A stretch of 41,923 bases of DNA. Origin: DTU036 sp964346475 (lineage in GTDB: Bacteria; Bacillota; Clostridia; Peptostreptococcales; Acidaminobacteraceae). Positions 7,533 to 15,676 of the stretch are shown here, piece after piece. Below the pieces are notes generated by a model that was given only the letters and a program-made list of their open reading frames with translations, was not told the DNA's origin and did not search any database. Location of the stretch: the NCBI GenBank assembly GCA_964346475.1, contig CAYFUM010000010.1, forward strand, positions 1 through 41,923. Direction: 5' to 3'. Made by a program: the position numbers and the translations under genes. Position 1 is the first letter of the stretch; each line of letters begins with the position of its first letter.

Positions 7533-8362
7533 TGAATACAATACTTATGATAGTAGGACAGATAGGTCTTACTGATCTGCTGGATATTTTAATTGTAACC
7601 TACATCTACTATAAAGTTTATAACATCATTAGCAATACCCGTGCAATCCAGCTCTTTAAAGGTATGGTAGTCTTCTTTATCCTCTTAAGACTCTCCAGCG
7701 CCGCCGAGCTGCGCATGGTTAGTTTTGTTTTAGAAAACTTTTTAACCTATGGTATTTTGGCCCTGGTTATCCTCTTTCAGCCCGAGCTAAGAAGGGCCCT
7801 GGAATACCTGGGCAGGAGCAAGGTCTTTGACAATGTTCTTTTTAAATCAAAGACCAAGAAGGATGTTGGTGTCGTCAGTGAGATGGTGGCCACGGTAAGT
7901 CAGCTAAGCCAGGAGAAAATCGGAGCCCTTATAGTCTTTGAGGGAGAAATAGGCCTTAAGGACGTTACGGAAACGGGCACTGAACTCAATGCAGAAATTT
8001 CCCAGGCCCTAATTAAAAATATCTTTACGCCCAATACCCCCCTCCATGATGGAGCTCTTATCATAAGGGGAAGGCGTATTGTAGCTGCGGGCTGTCTTCT
8101 ACCCCTGAGTAATGATAGAAATGTGAATAGAGAACTGGGTACCCGCCACCGGGCTGCCCTGGGCATGAGCGCTGTATCTGATGCCCTTATTTTAGTTGTC
8201 AGTGAAGAAACTGGGATAATCAGCCTAGCCCAGAACAATGTCCTGACCAGATTTTTAGATGAAGAGGGGCTCCTGGAGCGGCTTAATGAATTCTACCAGC
8301 CCGCAAGAGTTAACTTTTTTGACCTGAAAGGAGCGGAGAATGAAGTATTTAAAGAGCAGTAA
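7532..8362 (+). CDS. cdaA: Membrane diadenylate cyclase CdaA
   Basis: Makes the second messenger c-di-AMP from two ATP; essential in many Firmicutes for potassium, osmotic and cell-wall control. 276 aa. Three N-terminal transmembrane helices (about 10-30, 36-55, 62-82) are followed by the DAC domain with the catalytic DGA in LHDGALIIRG and the RHR motif in GTRHRAALGM. I place the start at ATG 7532, overlapping the previous stop (ATGA), because AAGGAG (7521-7526) is then well spaced; the GTG at 7529 is possible. It overlaps cdaR by 23 bp. Confidence 0.96.
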   Translation: MNTILMIVGQIGLTDLLDILIVTYIYYKVYNIISNTRAIQLFKGMVVFFILLRLSSAAELRMVSFVLENFLTYGILALVILFQPELRRALEYLGRSKVFDNVLFKSKTKKDVGVVSEMVATVSQLSQEKIGALIVFEGEIGLKDVTETGTELNAEISQALIKNIFTPNTPLHDGALIIRGRRIVAAGCLLPLSNDRNVNRELGTRHRAALGMSAVSDALILVVSEETGIISLAQNNVLTRFLDEEGLLERLNEFYQPARVNFFDLKGAENEVFKEQ

Positions 8363-9578
8363 GATTATCCAGTCTCTTGCCCATAATACCCTGCCCAAGC
8401 TCATCTGCCTGCTCCTGGCAATAATAACCTGGTTTATAGTAATGGAGAATAAAAACCCCCTTCTTGAAACGGTCTACCGGGATATCCCTGTGGAACTCCT
8501 GGGGATAGAGCAGGTAGAAAATAGGGGTCTTATAATTGAAGAGAGCAGTGGTGATAGGGTGGATGTCACAGTCAGTGGCAGGTGGAGAGACATTATAAAA
8601 ATGAAGGAAAGTTCCCTTCGACTCACTGCATCCCTGGACTCCATAGTGGGTAAGGGCACAACTAAACTAATGATAGATAGAAGGATAAGTTCTGCAGGCA
8701 TAAGTATTCTCTCCCTTTCAAGGGATAGCCTAGAGATAACTGTAGATGCCATAGAGACAGTAAAAAAACCTATCAACCTCCTTGTCCGTGGGGAATTACC
8801 AGAGGATCTTGAGATGGGTAGCTTGGTATACAAGGACGAAGAAATCAGCGTTACCGGTCCCTCCAGGCAGCTAAAGGAAATTGCCTACCTCCAGGGAGAA
8901 CTAGATCTTGGCCCTATAACCTCAACAACCACCGGGCATATAGGGCTAGAGGCTGTGGATGTAAATGGCAGGTCGGTGGAGGGGGTGGAGCTTGAATCCT
9001 CATCCCTTTCTGTAAGTATCCCTATTATCGGAACCAAGCTAATCCCCCTTGAGATAAGCACTGAGGGAGATATAAGGACCAACTACCGACTCATTGAAAA
9101 AGTAGCCTCCCAGAGCCAGGTGACTGTTAGGGGTGATACCAACCTCCTATCAGCAATCAATGAAGTTAGGACAAAGCCAGTTAGCATAAAAAATGCTGAT
9201 AAGAGCTTTGAGGCCATGCTGGAGCTGGATCTTCCCAAGGATGTGAGCCTGGTGGACACCCAGGCCATTATAGGGAAATTTACAATTGCCCCCCTTGATA
9301 ATAAGAGGTTTAGCTTCAGTGCCAGTGATGTGAAGCTCTTAGGTAAGGATGATAAATATGAATACGTGATTGATAGCAATTTAAATATAAATCTCGAGGT
9401 CAAGGATGTCAGGGATATCATTAGGGATATCGATGAGAAAAAGATAAGTCTAGAGACCGATGTAAATGGATTAAGCGAGGGTAACTATTCCCTTCAAATA
9501 TCAGTCAAGGGAATACCCGAAAGCAGCCACTATAGTATTTCTGAGTTATCACTAATTATTATAGAGAAAGGTGAGTAA
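8340..9578 (+). CDS. cdaR: CdaA regulatory protein CdaR (YbbR domains)
   Basis: 412-aa membrane-anchored extracytoplasmic protein that modulates CdaA. There is one N-terminal transmembrane helix (about residues 18-36, LPKLICLLLAIITWFIVM) followed by consecutive YbbR-type beta domains; recurring VTVSGR/VTVRGD and ISVTGP-like strands mark about four units. The partner gene cdaA overlaps it, the conserved Firmicutes arrangement. In many Firmicutes glmM follows directly; here ccdA follows and glmM lies about 6.8 kb downstream behind its own promoter. No enzymatic motif is present. Confidence 0.93.
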   Translation: MKYLKSSKIIQSLAHNTLPKLICLLLAIITWFIVMENKNPLLETVYRDIPVELLGIEQVENRGLIIEESSGDRVDVTVSGRWRDIIKMKESSLRLTASLDSIVGKGTTKLMIDRRISSAGISILSLSRDSLEITVDAIETVKKPINLLVRGELPEDLEMGSLVYKDEEISVTGPSRQLKEIAYLQGELDLGPITSTTTGHIGLEAVDVNGRSVEGVELESSSLSVSIPIIGTKLIPLEISTEGDIRTNYRLIEKVASQSQVTVRGDTNLLSAINEVRTKPVSIKNADKSFEAMLELDLPKDVSLVDTQAIIGKFTIAPLDNKRFSFSASDVKLLGKDDKYEYVIDSNLNINLEVKDVRDIIRDIDEKKISLETDVNGLSEGNYSLQISVKGIPESSHYSISELSLIIIEKGE

Positions 9579-9580
9579 AT

Positions 9581-10264
9581 ATGAATATTTTGATGGGAAG
9601 CGTATTTATTGCTGGCCTCTTGTCCTTTTTTTCTCCCTGTACAGTGCCCATGATACCAGTTTATATAGGTATCCTGGCCGACGGTCAAGGAGAGGTCAAA
9701 AGAATTGGTCCAATAAAAATATCGCCAAGGTCCATGACCAGGACCGTGCTCTTTGTCCTGGGCATATCTGTAAGCTTTGTTATTATGGGCTTTGGTGCAG
9801 GAGCCCTGGGCTCACTACTCTATAGTCCCTGGTTTTTAAGGGTTCTAGGTTTTATTGTTGTCCTTCTAGGCCTAAAGCAGATGGGTTTTTTAAATATTGC
9901 CTTTCTTGATAAGGAAAGAAAGGTCCAGGCCAAGACTGATATCTCCGCCTACTGGGGAGCCTTTGTACTGGGCCTGACCTTTAGCTTTGGCTGGACCCCC
10001 TGCGTGGGTCCTGTTTTAGGAGCGGTTCTTGGTATATCCAGCAGTGGAGGAGCCCTGGTGGGTGGCTTTTATATGCTGATTTATTCCCTTGGAATGATGA
10101 TTCCCTTTTTATTTATCACCCTCTTTTCTGGCTACGCCATAGGTAAGGTGGAGTTCCTAGAGCGCCACGTCTTTACTATTCAAAAGGTGGGTGGAGTTCT
10201 TATTATAATCATGGGAATCCTTCTTATGATGGACAAGCTCAGCCTTTTAGCAGGAGGATTATAG
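9581..10264 (+). CDS. ccdA: CcdA-type thiol-disulfide electron-transfer membrane protein
   Basis: 227-aa integral membrane protein of the DsbD/CcdA family that carries electrons from cytoplasmic thioredoxin to extracytoplasmic thiol proteins. About six transmembrane segments are apparent. The two redox cysteines lie in their usual Pro-rich contexts: FFSPCTVPMIPVYIG in TM1 and WTPCVGPVLG in the fourth segment. It starts 2 bp after cdaR and ends 1 bp before msrA, so these are cotranscribed. No cytochrome c maturation genes are present, so its role is more likely reduction of exported proteins than heme attachment. Confidence 0.9.
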   Translation: MNILMGSVFIAGLLSFFSPCTVPMIPVYIGILADGQGEVKRIGPIKISPRSMTRTVLFVLGISVSFVIMGFGAGALGSLLYSPWFLRVLGFIVVLLGLKQMGFLNIAFLDKERKVQAKTDISAYWGAFVLGLTFSFGWTPCVGPVLGAVLGISSSGGALVGGFYMLIYSLGMMIPFLFITLFSGYAIGKVEFLERHVFTIQKVGGVLIIIMGILLMMDKLSLLAGGL

Positions 10265-10265
10265 T

Positions 10266-10988
10266 ATGAAGGAAATTGTTCTTGCCGGGGGCTGCTTCTG
10301 GGGTGTAGAGGGCTATTTTAAAAGGGTCTATGGGGTGGTGTCCACCGAGAGTGGCTATGCCAATGGCAGTGGCGTTCCAAATTACCAGGGGCTCTGTGCA
10401 GGATATTTTGATCACGCCGAGGCAGTTAGGCTGGTCTATGATGAAAATAAGGTGGATGTACTTTATTTAATTGCCCACTTTTTTAGGGTGGTGGATCCCA
10501 CCAGTCTAAACAGGCAGGGTGCCGATATAGGAAAGCAGTATAGAAGTGGTATCTACTATCAAGACCCCAGTGAGGGGGAGAAGATAAAAAGCATGGTGGA
10601 GCTCTACAGGGGGGACTATAAAGAGGCTCTGGTGGTGGAGGTCCTGCCCCTGGAGAACTTTTACAGGGCAGAGGAATACCACCAGGACTATTTGGAGAAG
10701 AACCCCGCTGGATACTGCCATATACCCCTGTGGCTAGGTGATGAGCTCTTTATTCCAAGAAAGCTCTATGAACTATTAGAGCCTGGTGATTTTAGGGACT
10801 TTCCAAGGGAAAACCCTCCAGGCTTATATGTGGATCCAAGAGGCCTGCCCCAGTACTTGTCAAAACAAAGAGAAGGGGATAACTTTACTGGTGAGGCCCT
10901 GGCTAGGACCGAGGAAGATAAGCTGTATTTTATCGCTATGGAGGATATGCAGGCCCTGGGCTATGGATATCTTCTAGAATACATGTAA
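10266..10988 (+). CDS. msrA: Peptide methionine sulfoxide reductase MsrA with C-terminal extension
   Basis: Reduces methionine-S-sulfoxide in proteins. The catalytic Cys is C10 in GGCFWGVEGYF; other family marks are the substrate-pocket YANG, the YHQDYLEKNP motif and the resolving C151 in GYCHIPL. At 240 aa it is about 80 residues longer than a plain MsrA. The tail (about 157-240) contains PPGLYVDPRGLPQYLS, which resembles the start of an MsrB domain (usually G-I-Y-V-D-x-x-x-G-E-P-L-F), but the zinc Cys pairs, the GWPSF core and the MsrB catalytic Cys are absent. There is no signal peptide, so it is cytoplasmic. It sits directly after ccdA. Confidence 0.93.
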   Translation: MKEIVLAGGCFWGVEGYFKRVYGVVSTESGYANGSGVPNYQGLCAGYFDHAEAVRLVYDENKVDVLYLIAHFFRVVDPTSLNRQGADIGKQYRSGIYYQDPSEGEKIKSMVELYRGDYKEALVVEVLPLENFYRAEEYHQDYLEKNPAGYCHIPLWLGDELFIPRKLYELLEPGDFRDFPRENPPGLYVDPRGLPQYLSKQREGDNFTGEALARTEEDKLYFIAMEDMQALGYGYLLEYM

Positions 10989-11006
10989 GAGAATAAGAGG
11001 TGAAAG

Positions 11007-11906
11007 ATGAGATCCTTTGAAGAAGTGCTGGACAAGGCTAGAAGCCTGGAAAAGAAGATTGTCGCAGTTGCCAAGGCAGAAAATGAAGAAGTACTGGAAG
11101 CTGTAGAAGCCGCTAGGAAGCAGGGAATTTGTGAAGCTATCCTGGTGGGTGAAAAGGACAAGATCCTAGAGCTGATGGAAAAGGAAGGCCTTAGGCAGGA
11201 GGACTATGAGATAGTCCATGTAGAGGGCATGCAGGAGGCTGCCAGGGAGGCTGTAAAGCTAGTCTCCTCAGGAAAGGCAGATATGCTGATGAAGGGGCTG
11301 GTGGATACTGGAACCCTGCTCAAGGAGGTTTTGAACAAGGACTATGGCCTGAGAAAATCTCCACTACTGAGCCATGTAGCCGCCTTTGAGGTGGACAGCT
11401 ACCACAAGCTTCTAGTTGTAACCGACGCAGCCATGAATATTGCGCCTACCCTAGAGCAAAAGATTGCCATAATAGAAAATGCCCTGGTGGTGGATAGAGC
11501 CCTTGGTAAAAAAGAATCCAAGGTGGCCCTTCTTGCAGCCAGCGAGGCTGTCAATGACAAAATGCCAGCCACTGTGGAGGCAGCAGAGATTGCTTCTAGA
11601 AATATTCCTGGAGCTATTTTGGCGGGTCCCTTTGCCCTGGATAATGCTATCAGTAAGGATTCAGCCAGGATTAAAAAATTGACTAGTCCTGTGGCAGGGG
11701 ATGCTGATATCCTTCTAGCCCCGGATATTGAGGCAGGCAACATCCTCTATAAGGCCCTGGGTTTTCTCAGCCACTCCAGGGGAGCTGGTACCATAGTGGG
11801 TGCTAGAAGGCCAATAATTCTCACTTCCAGAGCAGACAGCGAAGATTCAAAGATGAATTCCATTGCCCTGGCTGCACTAATTGCGGAGGAGATGAAGGAG
11901 GCTTAA
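11007..11906 (+). CDS. ptb: Phosphate butyryltransferase
   Basis: Transfers the acyl group from butyryl-CoA (often also isobutyryl- or isovaleryl-CoA) to phosphate. 299 aa, the normal length for Ptb of the phosphate acetyl/butyryltransferase family. Recognisable segments are GKADMLMKGLVDTGTLLKEVLN near the N-terminal third, LLVVTDAAMNIAPTLEQK in the middle and the C-terminal GARRPIILTSRADS. An AGAGGTG-like SD lies 8 bp before ATG. It is followed immediately by buk and sits upstream of the vor genes, suggesting branched-chain acyl-CoA as the physiological substrate. Confidence 0.94.
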   Translation: MRSFEEVLDKARSLEKKIVAVAKAENEEVLEAVEAARKQGICEAILVGEKDKILELMEKEGLRQEDYEIVHVEGMQEAAREAVKLVSSGKADMLMKGLVDTGTLLKEVLNKDYGLRKSPLLSHVAAFEVDSYHKLLVVTDAAMNIAPTLEQKIAIIENALVVDRALGKKESKVALLAASEAVNDKMPATVEAAEIASRNIPGAILAGPFALDNAISKDSARIKKLTSPVAGDADILLAPDIEAGNILYKALGFLSHSRGAGTIVGARRPIILTSRADSEDSKMNSIALAALIAEEMKEA

Positions 11907-12974
11907 GTGCAAATACTTGCTATTAACCCAGGTAGTACCTCAACAAAGATTGCTATTTTTAATGATGACAGGCTCTTTTATGAAAAGACCCTGCGTCATG
12001 ATTCTAAGGAGCTAGCTCCCTTTGAGAAAATCAGTGACCAGTGTGATTTTCGTCTAGAGATAATAAATGACACCCTGGAGGAAGCTGGCTGTAGAGTAGA
12101 GAAGCTCCGGGCTGTTGTGGGTAGGGGTGGACTTGTAAAGCCCATAGCAGGTGGAACCTATCTAATAAATGATAGGCTGCTGGAGGACTCGGAGAAGGGA
12201 GTACTAGGAGAGCACGCCTCCAACCTGGGAGCTGTTCTTGCCAGAAGGGTAGCTGATAGGCTAGGTATACCTGCCTATATAGTTGATCCTGTGGTGGTGG
12301 ATGAGATGCAGGACCTAGCTAGGATTTCAGGCCATCCCCTTCTTAAAAGGGCCAGCATTTTTCACGCTCTAAACCAGAAGGCGGTAGCCTATAGATATGC
12401 CAGGGAAGAGGGCAGAGACTACGGAGAGCTCAACCTAATAGTTGCCCATCTTGGGGGAGGCATCTCCGTAGGAGCCCATAGAAAGGGCAGGGTGGTGGAT
12501 GTAAATAATGCCCTGGATGGTGATGGCCCCTTTTCTCCCGAGAGAAGTGGCAGTCTACCTGCCGGGGGGCTTGCTAGTCTCTGCTTTAGCGGTGATTACA
12601 CTCTAGCTGAAGTCAAAAAAATGCTGACAGGTAGGGGGGGCTACGTTGCCTATCTTGGAACCCAGGATGGAATAGAGGTAGCCAGGCGAATTGAGGAGGG
12701 CGACAAAGAGGCCCAGCTTATTCAAGACGCCATGTGCTACCAGGTGGCCAAGGAGATCGGCGCCTGCAGCGCAGTTTTAAAGGGCCAGGTGGACGCTGTA
12801 ATTCTTACAGGTGGCCTTGCCTATAATGAAAATATTTCAAAGACCCTAATGGATTACATATCCTTTATTGCCCCAGTGGTGGTCTATCCTGGGGAGGACG
12901 AGATGGAGGCTCTGGCAGCCGGAGCTCTCAGGGTTCTAAGAAAAGAGGAGGAAGCTAGGGTCTATGAGGGTTAA
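11907..12974 (+). CDS. buk: Butyrate kinase
   Basis: ASKHA-fold acyl kinase that makes ATP and a free acid from acyl phosphate. 355 aa. The N-terminal phosphate-binding motif is AINPGSTSTKIAIF, a Gly-rich loop is VAHLGGGISVGAH and the adenosine motif is VDAVILTGGLAYNE. The start is GTG at 11907, directly after the ptb stop, with the SD AAGGAGG (11895-11901) inside ptb. With Ptb it yields one ATP per acyl-CoA. It overlaps the next gene by 11 bp. Confidence 0.95.
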   Translation: MQILAINPGSTSTKIAIFNDDRLFYEKTLRHDSKELAPFEKISDQCDFRLEIINDTLEEAGCRVEKLRAVVGRGGLVKPIAGGTYLINDRLLEDSEKGVLGEHASNLGAVLARRVADRLGIPAYIVDPVVVDEMQDLARISGHPLLKRASIFHALNQKAVAYRYAREEGRDYGELNLIVAHLGGGISVGAHRKGRVVDVNNALDGDGPFSPERSGSLPAGGLASLCFSGDYTLAEVKKMLTGRGGYVAYLGTQDGIEVARRIEEGDKEAQLIQDAMCYQVAKEIGACSAVLKGQVDAVILTGGLAYNENISKTLMDYISFIAPVVVYPGEDEMEALAAGALRVLRKEEEARVYEG

Positions 12975-13626
12975 GATTGTAACGGGTCACTATGGAACAG
13001 GAAAGACCGAGTTTTCTGTAAGCCTGGCTATGAAGCTGGCTGCCCAGGGAAAAAGGGTTGCCCTGGCAGACCTGGATATAGTAAATGTCTATTTTAGGAG
13101 CCGGGAGAAGAGCGACATGTTAGAGGAGGCAGGCATTAGAATCATATCCTCCTCCCTGGGCCATGGGAGTAGCCTGGATCTTCCCGCCATCTCAGCTGAA
13201 ATTAGAGGACCAATCCAGGATGGAAAAACTGAGGTCATCCTAGATGTAGGCGGAGACAAGGCAGGAACCAACGCCCTGGTTAACTTCAAGGAGGACATCC
13301 TAGCCAGTGGCTATGAGATGCTCTATGTGATTAATAGTAAAAGAAGTGAAACCCAGGACCTGCAGGGCGCCTTAAAACATCTAGATGGCATTGAGATGGT
13401 CAGCGGCCTAAAGGTCACGGGCCTTGTGGTCAATAGCCACTTTCTTAGGGAGACAAGGGCTGAGGATATCCTGGAGGGCTATGAGCTAGCCAGGCAGGTG
13501 GGGGCCAAAAGAGGCCTTCCCATAGTCTATGTCAGTGGTATAAAAAAAGCACTAGACCAGCTTCCCCCTGGCCTTGATGGGGAAAAACTGGAAGTTGGTA
13601 TGTACATGCGCGAAGCATGGATGTAA
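12964..13626 (+). CDS. P-loop ATPase of the MinD/ParA/CobQ-like superfamily
   Basis: 220-aa SIMIBI-type nucleotide-binding protein. The Walker A is GHYGTGKTE at residues 8-16; the switch-like strand is VALADLDIVNVYFRSRE and another metal-binding strand is VILDVGGDKAG. It lacks DNA-binding or membrane-targeting regions, so it is not a plasmid ParA. It is embedded between butyrate kinase and the vor genes with overlaps at both ends (11 bp upstream; the vorD SD lies at its stop). A role in assembling or servicing the Fe-S 2-oxoacid oxidoreductase is a plausible guess from position only. Confidence 0.75.
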   Translation: MRVKIVTGHYGTGKTEFSVSLAMKLAAQGKRVALADLDIVNVYFRSREKSDMLEEAGIRIISSSLGHGSSLDLPAISAEIRGPIQDGKTEVILDVGGDKAGTNALVNFKEDILASGYEMLYVINSKRSETQDLQGALKHLDGIEMVSGLKVTGLVVNSHFLRETRAEDILEGYELARQVGAKRGLPIVYVSGIKKALDQLPPGLDGEKLEVGMYMREAWM

Positions 13627-13637
13627 AGGAGGATAGT

Positions 13638-13853
13638 GTGGCAAAAGGTAGAGTTACTTTTGAAAGTGAGCTTTGCAAGGGTTGTGGACTCTGCGTCCTG
13701 GTTTGTCCAACCCAGTGCCTGGCTCTAAACAGGAGTGAGATTAATTCCAAGGGATATAATCCAGCCTATTTAAAGGAAGCCGAAAAGTGTATAGGTTGTG
13801 CAAACTGCGGAGTTATGTGCCCGGATTATGTTATAACTGTGGAAAGATTTTAG
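13638..13853 (+). CDS. vorD: 2-oxoacid:ferredoxin oxidoreductase, ferredoxin-like delta subunit
   Basis: 71-aa 2x[4Fe-4S] protein with ligand motifs CKGCGLCVLVCP and CIGCANCGVMCP, the electron-transfer subunit of a four-subunit Vor/Kor enzyme. I choose the GTG at 13638 because the strong SD AAAGGAGG (13625-13632) lies 5 bp before it; an in-frame ATG at 13617 would leave that SD inside the gene. The SD overlaps the stop codon of the upstream ATPase gene. The stop codon of vorD in turn overlaps the AGGAGG of vorB. Confidence 0.9.
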   Translation: MAKGRVTFESELCKGCGLCVLVCPTQCLALNRSEINSKGYNPAYLKEAEKCIGCANCGVMCPDYVITVERF

Positions 13854-13862
13854 GAGGTAAAT

Positions 13863-14927
13863 GTGGCAAAGGTGTTGATGAAGGGCAACGAAGCTATTGG
13901 GGCTGCAGCTATAGCTGCGGGATGTAAGTATTTTTTTGGCTATCCCATAACCCCCCAAAGTGAACTGCCAGAATATATGTCTAGAGAACTGCCTAAAATT
14001 GGAGGAGTCTTCCTCCAGGCTGAGAGTGAAGTAGCTGCTATAAATATGGTCTATGGAGCTGCTGGTAGCGGGGCCAGAGTAATGACCTCCTCCTCATCTC
14101 CGGGTATTGCTCTCAAGCAGGAGGGAATAACCTACATAGCAGGAGCAGAACTTCCCTGTGTCATTGTAAACGTTGTCAGAGGTGGTCCTGGCCTTGGTAG
14201 TATCCAGCCAGCACAAAGTGACTATTTCCAGGCTACTAGAGGTGGCGGAAATGGTGACTACAGGCTCCTGGTCTATGCCCCAAGTAATCTACAAGAACTG
14301 GTTGATATGATGCAGCTGGCCTTCCACAAGTCAGACTACTACAGAACTCCAGTTATGGTTATGGCCGATGGTATGATAGGCCAGATGATGGAGCCCGTGG
14401 AAGTAAGCAGCATAGATTTTGAAGAGGAGCTTCCTGAAAAGGATTGGGCTACAAATGGAACCGGGGGAAAGAGAAAACCCAACATAATTAACTCCCTCTA
14501 CCTAGCTGCCGAGGAACTGGAAAAACATAACATTAAACTACAGGAAAAATTTAAAGCAATACATGACAATGAGCAGCGCTGGGAGAACCAGGACCTGGAG
14601 GATGCTGAGCTAGTAATAGTTGCCTATGGAACCACGGCCAGGATTGCCAAGACTGCCATAGAAAACCTAAAGGAAAGGGGAGTCAAGGTGGGCCTTATCC
14701 GTCCAATTACCCTCTGGCCTTTCCCTGAAGAAGGTTTTAAGGAGCTGGCTGATACTACCAAGGACCTCCTGGTAGCTGAGATGAGCATGGGTCAGATGAC
14801 CGATGATGTTAAAATTGTAAATGAAGGTAAAAGAGGGGTGCATTTTGTTGGTAGGTCCGGTGGAATGATCCCAACACCTAAACTTATAGAGGACAAGGTT
14901 CTTGAAATAATTGAAGGGAGGAAATAA
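13863..14927 (+). CDS. vorB: 2-oxoacid:ferredoxin oxidoreductase, alpha subunit (VorB-like)
   Basis: 354-aa catalytic partner of the thiamine-diphosphate (TPP) enzyme that decarboxylates 2-oxoacids oxidatively to acyl-CoA and reduced ferredoxin. Typical segments are GNEAIGAAAIAAGCKYFFGY, PITPQSELPEYM, TSSSSPGIALKQEGI and RGGPGLGS. The sequence looks most like the ketoisovalerate (Vor) branch rather than pyruvate or 2-oxoglutarate enzymes, from memory. The start is GTG at 13863 after AGGAGG (13852-13857). It ends one base into the start of the next gene. The neighbouring ptb-buk genes support branched-chain substrates. Confidence 0.92.
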   Translation: MAKVLMKGNEAIGAAAIAAGCKYFFGYPITPQSELPEYMSRELPKIGGVFLQAESEVAAINMVYGAAGSGARVMTSSSSPGIALKQEGITYIAGAELPCVIVNVVRGGPGLGSIQPAQSDYFQATRGGGNGDYRLLVYAPSNLQELVDMMQLAFHKSDYYRTPVMVMADGMIGQMMEPVEVSSIDFEEELPEKDWATNGTGGKRKPNIINSLYLAAEELEKHNIKLQEKFKAIHDNEQRWENQDLEDAELVIVAYGTTARIAKTAIENLKERGVKVGLIRPITLWPFPEEGFKELADTTKDLLVAEMSMGQMTDDVKIVNEGKRGVHFVGRSGGMIPTPKLIEDKVLEIIEGRK

Positions 14928-15676
14928 TGGCTATAGTTTTTAAGAAGACCCAGGGTCTAACCGATGTTCCAACCCATTATTGTCCTGGCTGTACCCATGG
15001 TATTATCCACCGTCTGGTGGGAGAAGTTCTTGAGGAACTTGGAGTACTTGACCAGGCCATAGGAGTTGCCCCAGTGGGCTGCTCAGTTCTTGCCTATAAT
15101 TATTTTAATTGCGATATGCACGAGGCCTCCCATGGTAGGGCGCCAGCTGTGGCTACAGGGATAAAAAGAGTGCACCCTGATAAGACAGTCTTTACCTATC
15201 AGGGGGACGGAGACCTAGCCTCCATAGGAACAGCAGAGATTGTCCATGCTGCCCATAGAAGTGAGGGTATCACAACTATCTTTGTAAATAATGCCATTTA
15301 TGGTATGACCGGTGGCCAAATGGCTCCTACTTCCCTGGTAGGCCAAAGGACCACTACCTCCCCCTATGGTAGGGATCCAAATCTTGTTGGTTATCCCATA
15401 AAAATATCCGAGATGCTGGCAACTATTCCAGGGGCTAGCTATGTGGAGAGGGTGGCAGTCAACACACCTGGTAATGTAAGAAAGGCTAAAATGGCAATAA
15501 AAAGAGCCTTTGAAACTCAGATCAATGGCGATGGTTTTGCCATCGTTGAAGTCCTATCCACCTGCCCCACAAACTGGGGTATTGAACCTGGCAAGGCTCT
15601 AGACTGGCTGGCCGAAAACATGATCCCCTACTATCCCTTAGGAAAGTTTCGTGACCCTAAAGAGGAGGAAAAATAA
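14927..15676 (+). CDS. vorA: 2-oxoacid:ferredoxin oxidoreductase, beta subunit (TPP-binding)
   Basis: 249-aa TPP-binding subunit. It has the N-terminal Fe-S/TPP signature THYCPGCTHGIIHRL, the TPP/Mg motif beginning QGDGDLASIGTAEI and ending with FVNNAIYGMTGGQ, and the C-terminal VLSTCPTNWG. It overlaps vorB by one base and vorC by one base, so expression should be coupled and stoichiometric. Together the four subunits feed acyl-CoA to Ptb and reduced ferredoxin to the hydrogenase or other acceptors. Confidence 0.94.
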   Translation: MAIVFKKTQGLTDVPTHYCPGCTHGIIHRLVGEVLEELGVLDQAIGVAPVGCSVLAYNYFNCDMHEASHGRAPAVATGIKRVHPDKTVFTYQGDGDLASIGTAEIVHAAHRSEGITTIFVNNAIYGMTGGQMAPTSLVGQRTTTSPYGRDPNLVGYPIKISEMLATIPGASYVERVAVNTPGNVRKAKMAIKRAFETQINGDGFAIVEVLSTCPTNWGIEPGKALDWLAENMIPYYPLGKFRDPKEEEK

